This document shows, in pieces, positions 1 to 6,142 of a stretch of 15,230 bases of DNA. Both the position numbers and the translations under genes were made by a program. The notes under the pieces were generated by a model. The model saw only the letters and a list, made by a program, of their open reading frames with translations. It made no database searches and was not told the origin of the DNA. Every line of letters begins with the position of its first letter. Within the stretch, counting starts at the first letter, position 1. This DNA is from Bacteroidales bacterium (lineage in GTDB: Bacteria > Bacteroidota > Bacteroidia > Bacteroidales > P3), in NCBI GenBank assembly GCA_017545365.1, contig JAFWOP010000075.1, forward strand, positions 1 through 15,230, read 5' to 3'.

Positions 1-397
<397 letters not shown>

Positions 398-407
398 AAT
401 TCGTTAA

Positions 408-1550
408 CTATTGTTCTGCAAATATGTCAGTATATGGTTTAAAATGGAACAGCCTATTACGGCTCTGTCCTGTGGACTCCACAAGGTATCCGTCGGCACA
501 AAGAAGTTTGATTATCTCGTTTGCTGACTTATAGGATGTATCGCACATTCGGGCAGCATCATCTACAGTCACCATAGGATTTCTCATCAACTGATGGATG
601 AGCAATATCGCATTGGAGCTGCGTCGTCCATAGTTGGCACGAACATGATTTTCAATATCTTCTTTGAATCTTAAAATATTGGAAAGGGTCTGCGAAGCGA
701 GGGATGCGGTTTGTTCTACGCCGACAAGAAAATACTTAATCCAATGGGTCATATCACTATTAACTCGCACAGAATTAAGATTGTCATAATACAAATCTTT
801 CCGTTTCTCAAAGTACGTTGATAGGTATAGGAGCGGTTGTGCAAGTATCTTTTCCTGCACCATATATAGGGTAATCAGCAAACGGCCAATACGTCCGTTG
901 CCATCAAGAAATGGGTGTATGGTCTCAAACTGATAATGTGCTATGGCAATCTTTATCAGGTCGGGAACATTTGTGTCGGGATTGTTAAGGAACTTTTCCA
1001 AATCCCCCATCAGATCTCCCACTAACTGGTGGTGGGGAGGAATAAAACGTGCATCGGCAATCGAATTGCCGCCAATCCAATTCTGACTTGTACGAAATTC
1101 TCCCGGTAGTTTATGCTCTCCACGGACACTGGTAAGCAATATCTTATGAGTTGAGCGTATCAGTCTTGAGGAAATGGGCAGTCTGTCTAAATTTGCAATA
1201 GCGTCATTGATGGCATCCACATAGTTGCGTACCTCCTGCCAATCGTTGCGGCGTTCTTCCTGGATCTCTGTCTGCGGTAGCAGGGCCTCATCCATGCGTG
1301 TCTGTGTACCCTCGATACGGCTCGAAAGCACTGCCTCTTTCGTTACATGCAACTGAATGAAAAGGTCAATGTTGGGGACAAGACGGGAGAATGAGTTCAA
1401 CTCACCTAAACGGAGAGAAGCCTTCTCAAGCAGCGTATTGATGGTTGTATCTTGCCACGTCCACTCATCATTAATGAGTGAAGGAACAAAGTATTTATAC
1501 CCTACTCCTTGCTCTATATGCCCTGATTTATAATCTTCTAACCTAATCAT
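408..1550 (-). CDS. Fic family protein (AMPylase-type) with C-terminal winged-helix domain
   Basis: A 380-residue protein. Fic enzymes transfer a nucleotide-derived group, usually AMP from ATP, to hydroxyl side chains of target proteins; the target here is unknown. The catalytic motif HPFLDGNGRIGR is complete at residues 212-223 (catalytic His212, phosphate-binding Asp216 and the GNGR loop). An auto-inhibitory motif SxxxEG is present at residues 76-81 (SSRIEG, Glu80), so it is a self-inhibited class II Fic protein with the Fic_N domain in front. The last 70 or so residues (MVTVDDAARMCDTSYKSA...) look like a winged helix-turn-helix, as in other Fic proteins of this architecture. The start at 1550 gives the expected N-terminus, and a Bacteroidota-type promoter lies just upstream. 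It is flanked by a 41-bp direct repeat derived from the nifJ start. It is AT-richer than nifJ, consistent with horizontal acquisition. The dyads upstream suggest autoregulation. Confidence 0.93.
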   Translation of the reverse strand: MIRLEDYKSGHIEQGVGYKYFVPSLINDEWTWQDTTINTLLEKASLRLGELNSFSRLVPNIDLFIQLHVTKEAVLSSRIEGTQTRMDEALLPQTEIQEERRNDWQEVRNYVDAINDAIANLDRLPISSRLIRSTHKILLTSVRGEHKLPGEFRTSQNWIGGNSIADARFIPPHHQLVGDLMGDLEKFLNNPDTNVPDLIKIAIAHYQFETIHPFLDGNGRIGRLLITLYMVQEKILAQPLLYLSTYFEKRKDLYYDNLNSVRVNSDMTHWIKYFLVGVEQTASLASQTLSNILRFKEDIENHVRANYGRRSSNAILLIHQLMRNPMVTVDDAARMCDTSYKSANEIIKLLCADGYLVESTGQSRNRLFHFKPYTDIFAEQ

Positions 1551-1569
1551 CCGCTAATAATCTACCTTG

Positions 1570-1604
1570 CAAAGATACAACTTTTATTTTACTTTATTAG
1601 CAAA
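1570..1604 (-). promoter_or_regulatory. putative fic promoter
   Basis: Read on the minus strand, TATCTTTG (1577-1570) matches the Bacteroidota -7 consensus TAnnTTTG. A TTTG at 1604-1601 could be the -33 element; the 23-nt spacing is slightly longer than the usual 19-21. It lies 20-55 bp before the fic ATG. Confidence 0.55.
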
Positions 1605-1615
1605 AGTGGAAATAA
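1584..1615. promoter_or_regulatory. imperfect dyad over the fic promoter (possible operator)
   Basis: TTATTTTACTTT (1584-1595) is followed after 7 bp by AAAGTGGAAATAA (1603-1615), an imperfect inverted copy with a one-base offset. It overlaps the putative -33 element of fic. The left arm is the same half-site as in the perfect dyad at 1624-1657. Confidence 0.45.
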
Positions 1616-1623
1616 AAACACTT

Positions 1624-1657
1624 GTTATTTTACTTTCTTGCTGAAAAGTAAAATAAC
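1624..1657. promoter_or_regulatory. perfect 13-bp inverted repeat upstream of fic (possible operator)
   Basis: GTTATTTTACTTT (1624-1636) and AAAGTAAAATAAC (1645-1657) are exact reverse complements separated by 8 bp. It repeats the half-site of the adjacent dyad 1584-1615. A natural candidate to bind it is the winged-helix domain of the Fic protein itself or one of the ORF6N proteins; this is inference. Confidence 0.55.
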
Positions 1658-1712
1658 TATCATCGTTATTTTCTTTTCTACTCATTTTGGAACCTGCCCC
1701 CACACTTATATC

Positions 1713-1753
1713 TTTTTCTTTTGCCATAAGCTTAAACGTTTAAGGATTAATAT
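1713..1753. repeat. 41-bp direct repeat, copy 2 (ectopic copy of nifJ start)
   Basis: Identical to 357-397. It begins 5 bp after the stop codon of the DUF262 gene in transcription order and includes the palindrome CTTAAACGTTTAAG (1731-1744). Together the two copies bracket the fic gene and its control region. Confidence 0.95.
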
Positions 1754-1758
1754 TATGA

Positions 1759-3495
1759 TTATTTTAGTAGATTGTTCTCTTTCAAATAACCTATGAAACT
1801 ATCAAGAATTGTATTATTTCTATTTATAATGTCGTTTTCTACAAAATCAGTATGAGAATTAGACAGATTAAATAATTCAACTATCTTTGTGCCATCTTTC
1901 TTGTTCTGCTTACGATCAAGGATATCGCCACGGTAGTATTTAACCTTATCAACAAACCTATAGTCAGAAGCACGAATGTTAATTTTCTTTTCCAACAATG
2001 ACTTGTTGCCAAGAACCTCCATATTCCTCTCGTCTTGCAATTCATTGTGACGTTTGCGAGAAAGAATGTGTTCTATTTCAAAATTAATCTCAAGATCAAT
2101 CCATGGTTGATTCTCATCACTGAATGCCCACCATGTAAGCATTGATTTTGTAACTGCACGATTATTAGCGAAAGTAAAACTGTCTAATTTTGAACGTAAA
2201 TTAACTGGGTCAAAAACGTAGTCATTAAATGTCACCTCCCTATTTTCGACAATATTTACCATCTCGGCATAAACAGGAGTTCTCAGGGCATTAACACCAG
2301 GTCTATCGATAGAGTACGCCCATATAAAAGCAGTTATTTTATTTAAGAAAACATAAAAATCATCATCGTTCAACAATCCATCAGCATCCTTGTTTTTCAA
2401 AAAGTAAACAGATACAAAATATGCCCACATACCATTAGGAGCATAGTTGAGAACAAATAATCGTCGAAGAATACGGTCGGAGAATCGTTCTGTATCCTGA
2501 TTGTTAATACTATTCCAGAAATCAGCAAGTATCTCAAGATCACCGAGTGCATGGTCATTATTCAGCAAAGAATACTGGTTCCGTTCGAAGAATTTGCGTA
2601 ATGCCTCAGTAGTGGATGACTTTATTCCCTGCGTTGCACGTAAGTAATACATGTATCGGGTGAAAAGTTCATCCATTGGAGTACCAGAAATAGGATGAAA
2701 CATTGCGCCACAAAGTTCCTCCAAATTTTTCCACCTGCTAATAAATATATCTTTCTGTCCTCTCTGGGTATAGTATTTGTAGAATTGAGCCTTGAAAATA
2801 TCGGCATCAGACAATGGCATCCCCCTGTCATTCAATGTAGAAAAGATACGAAGTGCTGTGTTTTGGTTGTCGGCTTCGATTGGTAGTATTATACAATTGT
2901 TTAATAGTCTTGTAGGAAAGTATGAAAAGAAACTGGGATACTCATTAAGAAATGAATTAATCTTGTCTTGGAAGAAACGAAAATTTTGGGCATATCCACT
3001 TTTTAAAGTATCTGGAGCTTGTCCTGTACGGAGAATCAACAAGAACTCTTCCTTATCATTATCCGTTGCTACTTCTGAATCAATTTTGAGTTTGTCCATA
3101 ACAGGCTTTCTAAACTCATTCGTTTTCCATATACAAAGTGCAAGATTCTCTCTGGTATTGATGGAATTCTCATCCTGCATCTTACCAAACTTTTCATAGA
3201 AAGCACGTAGCAACAGCATCAACGTCGTCAAGCGTTGTTGACCATCAATAACCTCTATTTTGCCCAAATCATTTTTAAATGTGACAATCGGGCCTAAATA
3301 GTACTCGTCGTTATCGCTATCAAATTTAGTATAATCATTCTCTGGGAAGGCAAACGTAAATATATCGTCCCATAAAGTCTGACATTCTTTGTCTCCCCAA
3401 GCATACGGTCGCTGATAATCGGGAATTAAAAAATCCGACTTTCTATCAGAAAACAAATCAAATATTGTTCTTTGGTCTACATTAAGTTTACTCAT
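1759..3495 (-). CDS. DUF262 / DUF1524 domain protein (GmrSD-like, possible type IV restriction or phage-defence nuclease)
   Basis: A 578-residue protein. The N-terminal DUF262 (GmrS/ParB-like NTPase) domain is shown by IPDYQRPYAWGDKE at residues 24-37, by VIDGQQRLTTLMLLL with the DGQQR motif at residues 83-87, and by STLNDRGMPLSDADIFKA further on. The C-terminal DUF1524 His-Me finger nuclease region shows EIEHILSRKRH from about residue 473 (His476) and VLGNKSLLEKKIN, which corresponds to the family's LGNxxLL pattern. In GmrSD-type enzymes the first domain hydrolyses nucleotides and the second cuts DNA, typically DNA with modified cytosine. The specificity here is unknown, and other DUF262 proteins act in different defence settings. 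It starts 4 bp after the ORF6N stop, so translation is probably coupled. The gene is clearly AT-rich. Family assignment is firm; a role in defence is inference from the family. Confidence 0.9.
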   Translation of the reverse strand: MSKLNVDQRTIFDLFSDRKSDFLIPDYQRPYAWGDKECQTLWDDIFTFAFPENDYTKFDSDNDEYYLGPIVTFKNDLGKIEVIDGQQRLTTLMLLLRAFYEKFGKMQDENSINTRENLALCIWKTNEFRKPVMDKLKIDSEVATDNDKEEFLLILRTGQAPDTLKSGYAQNFRFFQDKINSFLNEYPSFFSYFPTRLLNNCIILPIEADNQNTALRIFSTLNDRGMPLSDADIFKAQFYKYYTQRGQKDIFISRWKNLEELCGAMFHPISGTPMDELFTRYMYYLRATQGIKSSTTEALRKFFERNQYSLLNNDHALGDLEILADFWNSINNQDTERFSDRILRRLFVLNYAPNGMWAYFVSVYFLKNKDADGLLNDDDFYVFLNKITAFIWAYSIDRPGVNALRTPVYAEMVNIVENREVTFNDYVFDPVNLRSKLDSFTFANNRAVTKSMLTWWAFSDENQPWIDLEINFEIEHILSRKRHNELQDERNMEVLGNKSLLEKKINIRASDYRFVDKVKYYRGDILDRKQNKKDGTKIVELFNLSNSHTDFVENDIINRNNTILDSFIGYLKENNLLK

Positions 3496-3499
3496 TTTT

Positions 3500-4207
3500 T
3501 TATTTCAGCAGTTTTCTATTCCGTTTTTGTTCTCCGCTATCGAAAGCTCCACTGGAGCTTTCTTCACGTCTTCCAGCGCGGTCATTTTTACTCTGTTTAA
3601 ACCCAATCCGTTTTCGTGGTGTTGAAGGCCTCTCGCGCAGTTGGTCAAGGGCGTCGTTGATGGCCTCTATTTGAAGCGCTATCTCGGCGTTGGTCTCGTC
3701 CTGCTGTTGGTTGATGTCGTTTTGGTCGTGCAGTATCTCCTCAACGTAGTTGTTGAGCTGGTCTACTTTATGAGACAACTGTTCCACTTTCAGATTGGTA
3801 TCCTGCCAAGCACTCACAGCGTGACGTATCGCCACAAACGCCCGCATGATGTTGATGTTGACTTGTATAGCCATAGGGCTGCGCAAAATACCAGAGAGCA
3901 TAGCAACGCCCTCTTCGGTGAATACATAGGGCATATACTTGGCATGCTGGCCTCGTCCACTCTTTAAGGTGCCATTTTGGCACCTTAAAGAGTCGTACTC
4001 TTCTTGGGTCACCTCGAACATAAAATCCGAAGGGAACCTCTCTATATTACGATTAACCTGACGTTTAAGATACTTCACCTCTACTTCATACAACTCTGCC
4101 ATGTCGCGGTCGAGCATCACACGCAAACCTCGCACCTCATAGATTCGATGCTTGATAGTGTCAACATCAGCGTTCGCTTTTATGATTACATCGTTATTCA
4201 TTTCCAT
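3500..4207 (-). CDS. ORF6N domain protein, paralog 1
   Basis: A 235-residue protein. ORF6N is a DNA-binding-type domain found in phage and mobile-element proteins related to KilA-N and BRO families. Residues 18-110 carry the domain: IKHRIYEVRGLRVMLDRDMA, AELYEVEVKYLKRQVNRN, ERFPSDFMFEVT, then LRCQNGTLK (residues 74-82), KYMPYVFTEEGVAMLSGILRS and VNINIMRAFVAIRHAVS. A coiled-coil-like C-terminal region (about 130-195: VEQLSHKVDQLNNYVEEILHD) is almost identical in paralog 3. The codons of LRCQNGTLK form a 35-bp perfect palindrome. The last 30 or so residues (NDRAGRREESSSGAF...) are read through the repeated leader element shared with other junctions, so the C-terminus differs from the paralogs. 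It lies between ORF6N paralog 2 and the DUF262 gene. The molecular function is not established; self-regulation or sequence-specific DNA binding is likely. Confidence 0.9.
   Translation of the reverse strand: MEMNNDVIIKANADVDTIKHRIYEVRGLRVMLDRDMAELYEVEVKYLKRQVNRNIERFPSDFMFEVTQEEYDSLRCQNGTLKSGRGQHAKYMPYVFTEEGVAMLSGILRSPMAIQVNINIMRAFVAIRHAVSAWQDTNLKVEQLSHKVDQLNNYVEEILHDQNDINQQQDETNAEIALQIEAINDALDQLRERPSTPRKRIGFKQSKNDRAGRREESSSGAFDSGEQKRNRKLLK
3505..3585 (-). other. expanded version of the repeated mini-ORF leader, in front of the DUF262 gene
   Basis: The 5' part matches the leaders at 4214-4258 and 10925-10969 (ATGACCG-GC-GGAAGA) and the 3' part matches AAACTGCTGAAATAA, but about 40 bp have been gained between them. 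Read from the ATG at 3585 the mini-ORF is 26 codons (MTALEDVKK...). The same DNA is also the C-terminal coding sequence of ORF6N paralog 1, in another frame. Confidence 0.55.
3542..3562. repeat. palindrome, 9-bp arms with 3-nt spacer
   Basis: GAAAGCTCC and GGAGCTTTC are exact reverse complements around the spacer ACT. It lies in the extra segment of the leader and encodes ESSSGAF near the end of ORF6N paralog 1. Its layout, arms around a 3-nt spacer, is the same as that of the palindromes in the ORF6N domains. Confidence 0.8.
3959..3993. repeat. 35-bp perfect coding palindrome in ORF6N paralog 1
   Basis: Arms of 16 bp (ACTCTTTAAGGTGCCA and its reverse complement) surround the spacer TTT. On the minus strand it encodes SLRCQNGTLKS inside the ORF6N domain. 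A perfect 16-bp inverted repeat within a conserved protein motif is far beyond chance. Confidence 0.95.
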
Positions 4208-4213
4208 AATTTC

Positions 4214-4258
4214 TTATTTCAGCAGTTTCCTATTTCCCACTTCTTCCTGCACGGTCAT
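4214..4258 (-). other. repeated mini-ORF leader, copy B (MTVQEEVGNRKLLK)
   Basis: A 14-codon frame whose ATG overlaps the TGA stop of ORF6N paralog 2 (AATGA). It ends with TAA 6 bp before the ATG of paralog 1. It is about 85% identical in DNA to 10925-10969, which lies between unrelated genes. The placement suits termination-reinitiation coupling. Whether the peptide is made is unknown. Confidence 0.55.
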
Positions 4259-4815
4259 TTGCTATCACCTTTTCTCACTCGTTTTACTGTATGTTTAATC
4301 TTGCCAATTATGAAATTGATTTCCAATGAGGATTCTGTCTCGGGGGTCTCGAGGTCAGGCATCACGATGTCGGTCAACATCTCGCCGAAGTGGTTCATCT
4401 TCTTCTCTTGCTCCGCCTTGTCGGTTTCTTTGTGCAACTCCACCAACTCGCGCTTCAATTCCCGCACTTTGGCAAAGGTCTCGATGATGGCAAATGTGGC
4501 CTCTGTCGCCTTCTCGCTCTTCAAGATTGTAGCCAGCATATAAAGACCCTTTTCGGTGAAGACTTTAGTTGCTGATCTACTTTTATTTGAAACATTTGTG
4601 GTCGAAATTTTCGACCGCAAAGTGCGTAACTCACTCTTAGTGAGTTCAAACATGTAATCTTCAGGAAATTTATCGGGATTATTCCTTACAGCCTCATTGA
4701 CACGTCGAGTCTCCACACCATACAATTCTGCGACATCCGCATCGGCAATAACATCCAGCTTACGAATAGTGGCAATCTTGTTTTCTACTTCATTGTATGG
4801 TATTAGAGCATTCAT
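4255..4815 (-). CDS. ORF6N domain protein, paralog 2 (divergent)
   Basis: A 186-residue protein. The ORF6N domain occupies about residues 8-115: VENKIATIRKLDVIADADVA, AELYGVETRRVNEAVRNN, DKFPEDYMFELTKSELRTL, RSKISTTN and KVFTEKGLYMLATILKSEKA. The C-terminal third is charged and helical (VRELKRELVELHKETDKAEQ) and unlike the other two paralogs. RSKIST is encoded by the palindrome 4600-4616, and a matching palindrome lies 36 bp before the start codon. That makes this the best candidate for a protein recognising its own site. The stop TGA overlaps the ATG of the mini-ORF leader that precedes paralog 1. It is probably transcribed with paralog 3, since the gap is 60 bp. The function is unproven. 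Confidence 0.87.
   Translation of the reverse strand: MNALIPYNEVENKIATIRKLDVIADADVAELYGVETRRVNEAVRNNPDKFPEDYMFELTKSELRTLRSKISTTNVSNKSRSATKVFTEKGLYMLATILKSEKATEATFAIIETFAKVRELKRELVELHKETDKAEQEKKMNHFGEMLTDIVMPDLETPETESSLEINFIIGKIKHTVKRVRKGDSK
4600..4616. repeat. coding palindrome in ORF6N paralog 2
   Basis: GGTCGAA and TTCGACC surround the spacer ATT. It encodes RSKIST, aligned with LRCQNGTL and LRSQIVTL in the paralogs. Confidence 0.85.
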
Positions 4816-4851
4816 ATTCTCTATCTTATTCCCTTTTTTCTTTATTTTGCG

Positions 4852-4866
4852 GTCGAAATTTTCGAC
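4852..4866. promoter_or_regulatory. intergenic copy of the paralog-2 palindrome
   Basis: GTCGAA-ATT-TTCGAC lies between the stop of ORF6N paralog 3 and the start of paralog 2. Compared with the copy inside the gene (4600-4616), the flanks also match when this copy is taken in the opposite orientation (TTTGCG before, YACAA after). It could be an operator or a small RNA hairpin affecting translation of paralog 2. Confidence 0.6.
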
Positions 4867-4875
4867 TACAAGTTC

Positions 4876-5625
4876 TTAATCAGTCTGTTTGTCAGTTTTA
4901 TACCCTATTCGTTTCCGTGGGGTTGTGGGTTGTGTACGCAGTTGGTCAAGGGCATCATTGATGGCCTCAATCTGGAGAGCTATCTCTGCGTTGGTCTCGT
5001 CCTGCATACGGTTTATGTCGTTCTGGTCGTGCAGGATTTCCTCCACATAATTGTTCAGTTGGCCCACTTTGTGCGACAGCTGCTCTACCTTCAGGTTCAC
5101 CCCTTGCCATGCACTAACAGCATGGCGTATCGCCACAAACGCCCGCATAATGTTAATGTTCACCTGTATGGCCGTCTCCGACCGCAGCACCGAACTCAGC
5201 ATTGCAATACCAAGTTCTGTGAAAGCATAAGGGAGATACTTGCTATGTTGTCCACGTCCATTGGTCATCACATTTTGTGATGACATACCGTCTTCGTCAT
5301 TGTTTAAGGTCACAATTTGTGACCTTAAACCAGCCTCAACAATATCAATATCTTTATTATCAGCGTTCAATGCGTCTTCCTTTAAGGTCACAATTTGCGA
5401 CCTTAAAAACACCCATTCACCTTTGTTCAATTTGAACATAAAGTCTTCGGGGAAACGATCAATATTACGTTTGACCGCTTGGTTCAAGACTTTTGTCTCC
5501 ACCCCATACAACTCTGCCAAGTCGCGATCGAGCATCACGTGCAAGTCCCGCACTTCGTAGATACGGTGCTTGATAACCTCTACCTCGGAAGTCCCGATAG
5601 TCGTTATTTCATTCTCGCTCTTCAT
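4876..5625 (-). CDS. ORF6N domain protein, paralog 3 (with duplicated LRSQIVTL segments)
   Basis: A 249-residue protein with a complete ORF6N domain: IKHRIYEVRDLHVMLDRDLA, AELYGVETKVLNQAVKRN, DRFPEDFMFKLNKGEWVF, then KYLPYAFTELGIAMLSSVLR and VNINIMRAFVAIRHAVS. Where paralog 1 has one LRCQNGTLK segment, this protein has three in tandem (LRSQIVTLKEDAL..., LRSQIVTLNNDED..., MSSQNVMTNGRG), each encoded by a palindrome. The C-terminal coiled-coil region (about 165-245) is nearly the same as in paralog 1, at DNA level too, indicating a fairly recent duplication. It is the first gene of the ORF6N-DUF262 transcription unit, and a promoter and a dyad are seen upstream. The start at 5625 gives an N-terminus aligned with paralog 1. 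The role is unknown; DNA binding is inferred from the family. Confidence 0.9.
   Translation of the reverse strand: MKSENEITTIGTSEVEVIKHRIYEVRDLHVMLDRDLAELYGVETKVLNQAVKRNIDRFPEDFMFKLNKGEWVFLRSQIVTLKEDALNADNKDIDIVEAGLRSQIVTLNNDEDGMSSQNVMTNGRGQHSKYLPYAFTELGIAMLSSVLRSETAIQVNINIMRAFVAIRHAVSAWQGVNLKVEQLSHKVGQLNNYVEEILHDQNDINRMQDETNAEIALQIEAINDALDQLRTQPTTPRKRIGYKTDKQTD
5264..5284. repeat. coding palindrome 3a in ORF6N paralog 3
   Basis: GTCATCACA and TGTGATGAC surround the spacer TTT; perfect 9-bp arms. Encodes SSQNVMT. Confidence 0.9.
5302..5330. repeat. coding palindrome 3b in ORF6N paralog 3
   Basis: GTTTAAGGTCACA and TGTGACCTTAAAC surround the spacer ATT; perfect 13-bp arms. Encodes LRSQIVTLN. 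Confidence 0.93.
5381..5407. repeat. coding palindrome 3c in ORF6N paralog 3
   Basis: TTTAAGGTCACA and TGCGACCTTAAA surround the spacer ATT; 11 of 12 positions pair. Encodes LRSQIVTLK. The single mismatch is a synonymous third-base difference (TCA versus TCG for Ser). Confidence 0.88.
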
Positions 5626-5667
5626 CGGCGTTGTGTATAATTCTTTAATAAAGACAACAATACATCG

Positions 5668-5683
5668 CGTATAATACTATACG
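5668..5683. promoter_or_regulatory. dyad at the expected transcription start of the ORF6N operon
   Basis: CGTATA and TATACG surround ATAC, 43-58 bp before the start of ORF6N paralog 3 and just downstream of the -7 elements. The position suits a repressor site. Its sequence is not that of the coding palindromes. Confidence 0.35.
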
Positions 5684-5691
5684 TGAATTTA

Positions 5692-5707
5692 CAAAAATAC
5701 AAAAATA
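5692..5707 (-). promoter_or_regulatory. putative promoter of the ORF6N-DUF262 operon
   Basis: On the minus strand two adjacent TATTTTTG sequences (5699-5692 and 5707-5700) match TAnnTTTG. No convincing -33 element was found at 19-21 nt, so this is tentative. Confidence 0.4.
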
Positions 5708-5765
5708 AAATGGAGTGATGAAAAATATTTTTCAACCCGTCAAAACCAACTGATAATATGAACCT

Positions 5766-5993
5766 CTAAACTTCAATGTACCGCCCTGCACTAAAGCCGT
5801 TTCTGAGATGTTCACCGTGGGAGACATAACCCAACTGATTGGAGAGGATCTGTGTGTCGCCAATCTGTGCGTTGATGTTTCTGTGCGAATGTCCGTAAAG
5901 ATAGTTGTCGATGCCGGAGTTGGCAATATAGTCGCCCAACTCCACAGTAAAAGCTCCATTGATAAGGCTGTCACGAAACTTTGGTACAGTTGT
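5766..5993 (-). pseudogene. metallophosphoesterase, C-terminal remnant
   Basis: The frame ending at the TAG at 5768-5766 reads VPKFRDSLINGAFTVELGDY, then DNYLYGHSHRNINAQIGDTQ, ILSNQLGYVSHGE and a last stretch ending GRYIEV. GHSH followed by N-I and the ILSNQLGY(V) segment are typical of the C-terminal metal-binding part of calcineurin-like phosphoesterases in Bacteroidales. The frame is closed upstream by a TGA at 5996-5994 and no start is present. Only about 75 residues remain of a protein that should exceed 200, and the catalytic N-terminal metal ligands are gone. It lies directly against the promoter of the ORF6N island, so the island's arrival probably removed the rest of the gene or the remnant marks its edge. 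Confidence 0.8.
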
Positions 5994-6142
5994 TCAATAT
6001 TTTTGAACATGTCGTATTATTTGAACAACAGCACTGCAAAAAACACAATATAAATAAACTACACTGATTTTGTCATACACCTCATAATGTTGTAGATATC
6101 CTATCCAATGATGGTGCCTTATTCCCAATCGGTCATTAGGGT

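Larger units (their letters stand above)
1584..1727 (-). other. 47-codon leader ORF beginning with the duplicated nifJ start
   Basis: The second copy of the 41-bp repeat supplies an ATG and the codons MAKEK identical to nifJ. The frame then runs on through unrelated sequence (DISVGAGSKMSRKENNDD...) to a TAA at 1586-1584, before the fic promoter. It overlaps both dyads, so it is more likely a scar of the rearrangement than a functional gene. No homology is recognised. Confidence 0.25.

Noticed and set aside
398..440. Own promoter for nifJ inside the end of fic
   Set aside because: CATATTTG near 418-425 is one base off TAnnTTTG and has no -33 partner; not reliable.
3959..5407. CRISPR-like array formed by the palindromic units
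   Set aside because: Units are inside open reading frames, not regularly spaced, and differ in sequence; no cas genes are present.
5732..6010. 92-aa minus-strand open frame
   Set aside because: It overlaps the metallophosphoesterase remnant in another frame; the recognisable protein sequence is in the remnant's frame, and the 92-aa translation looks random.
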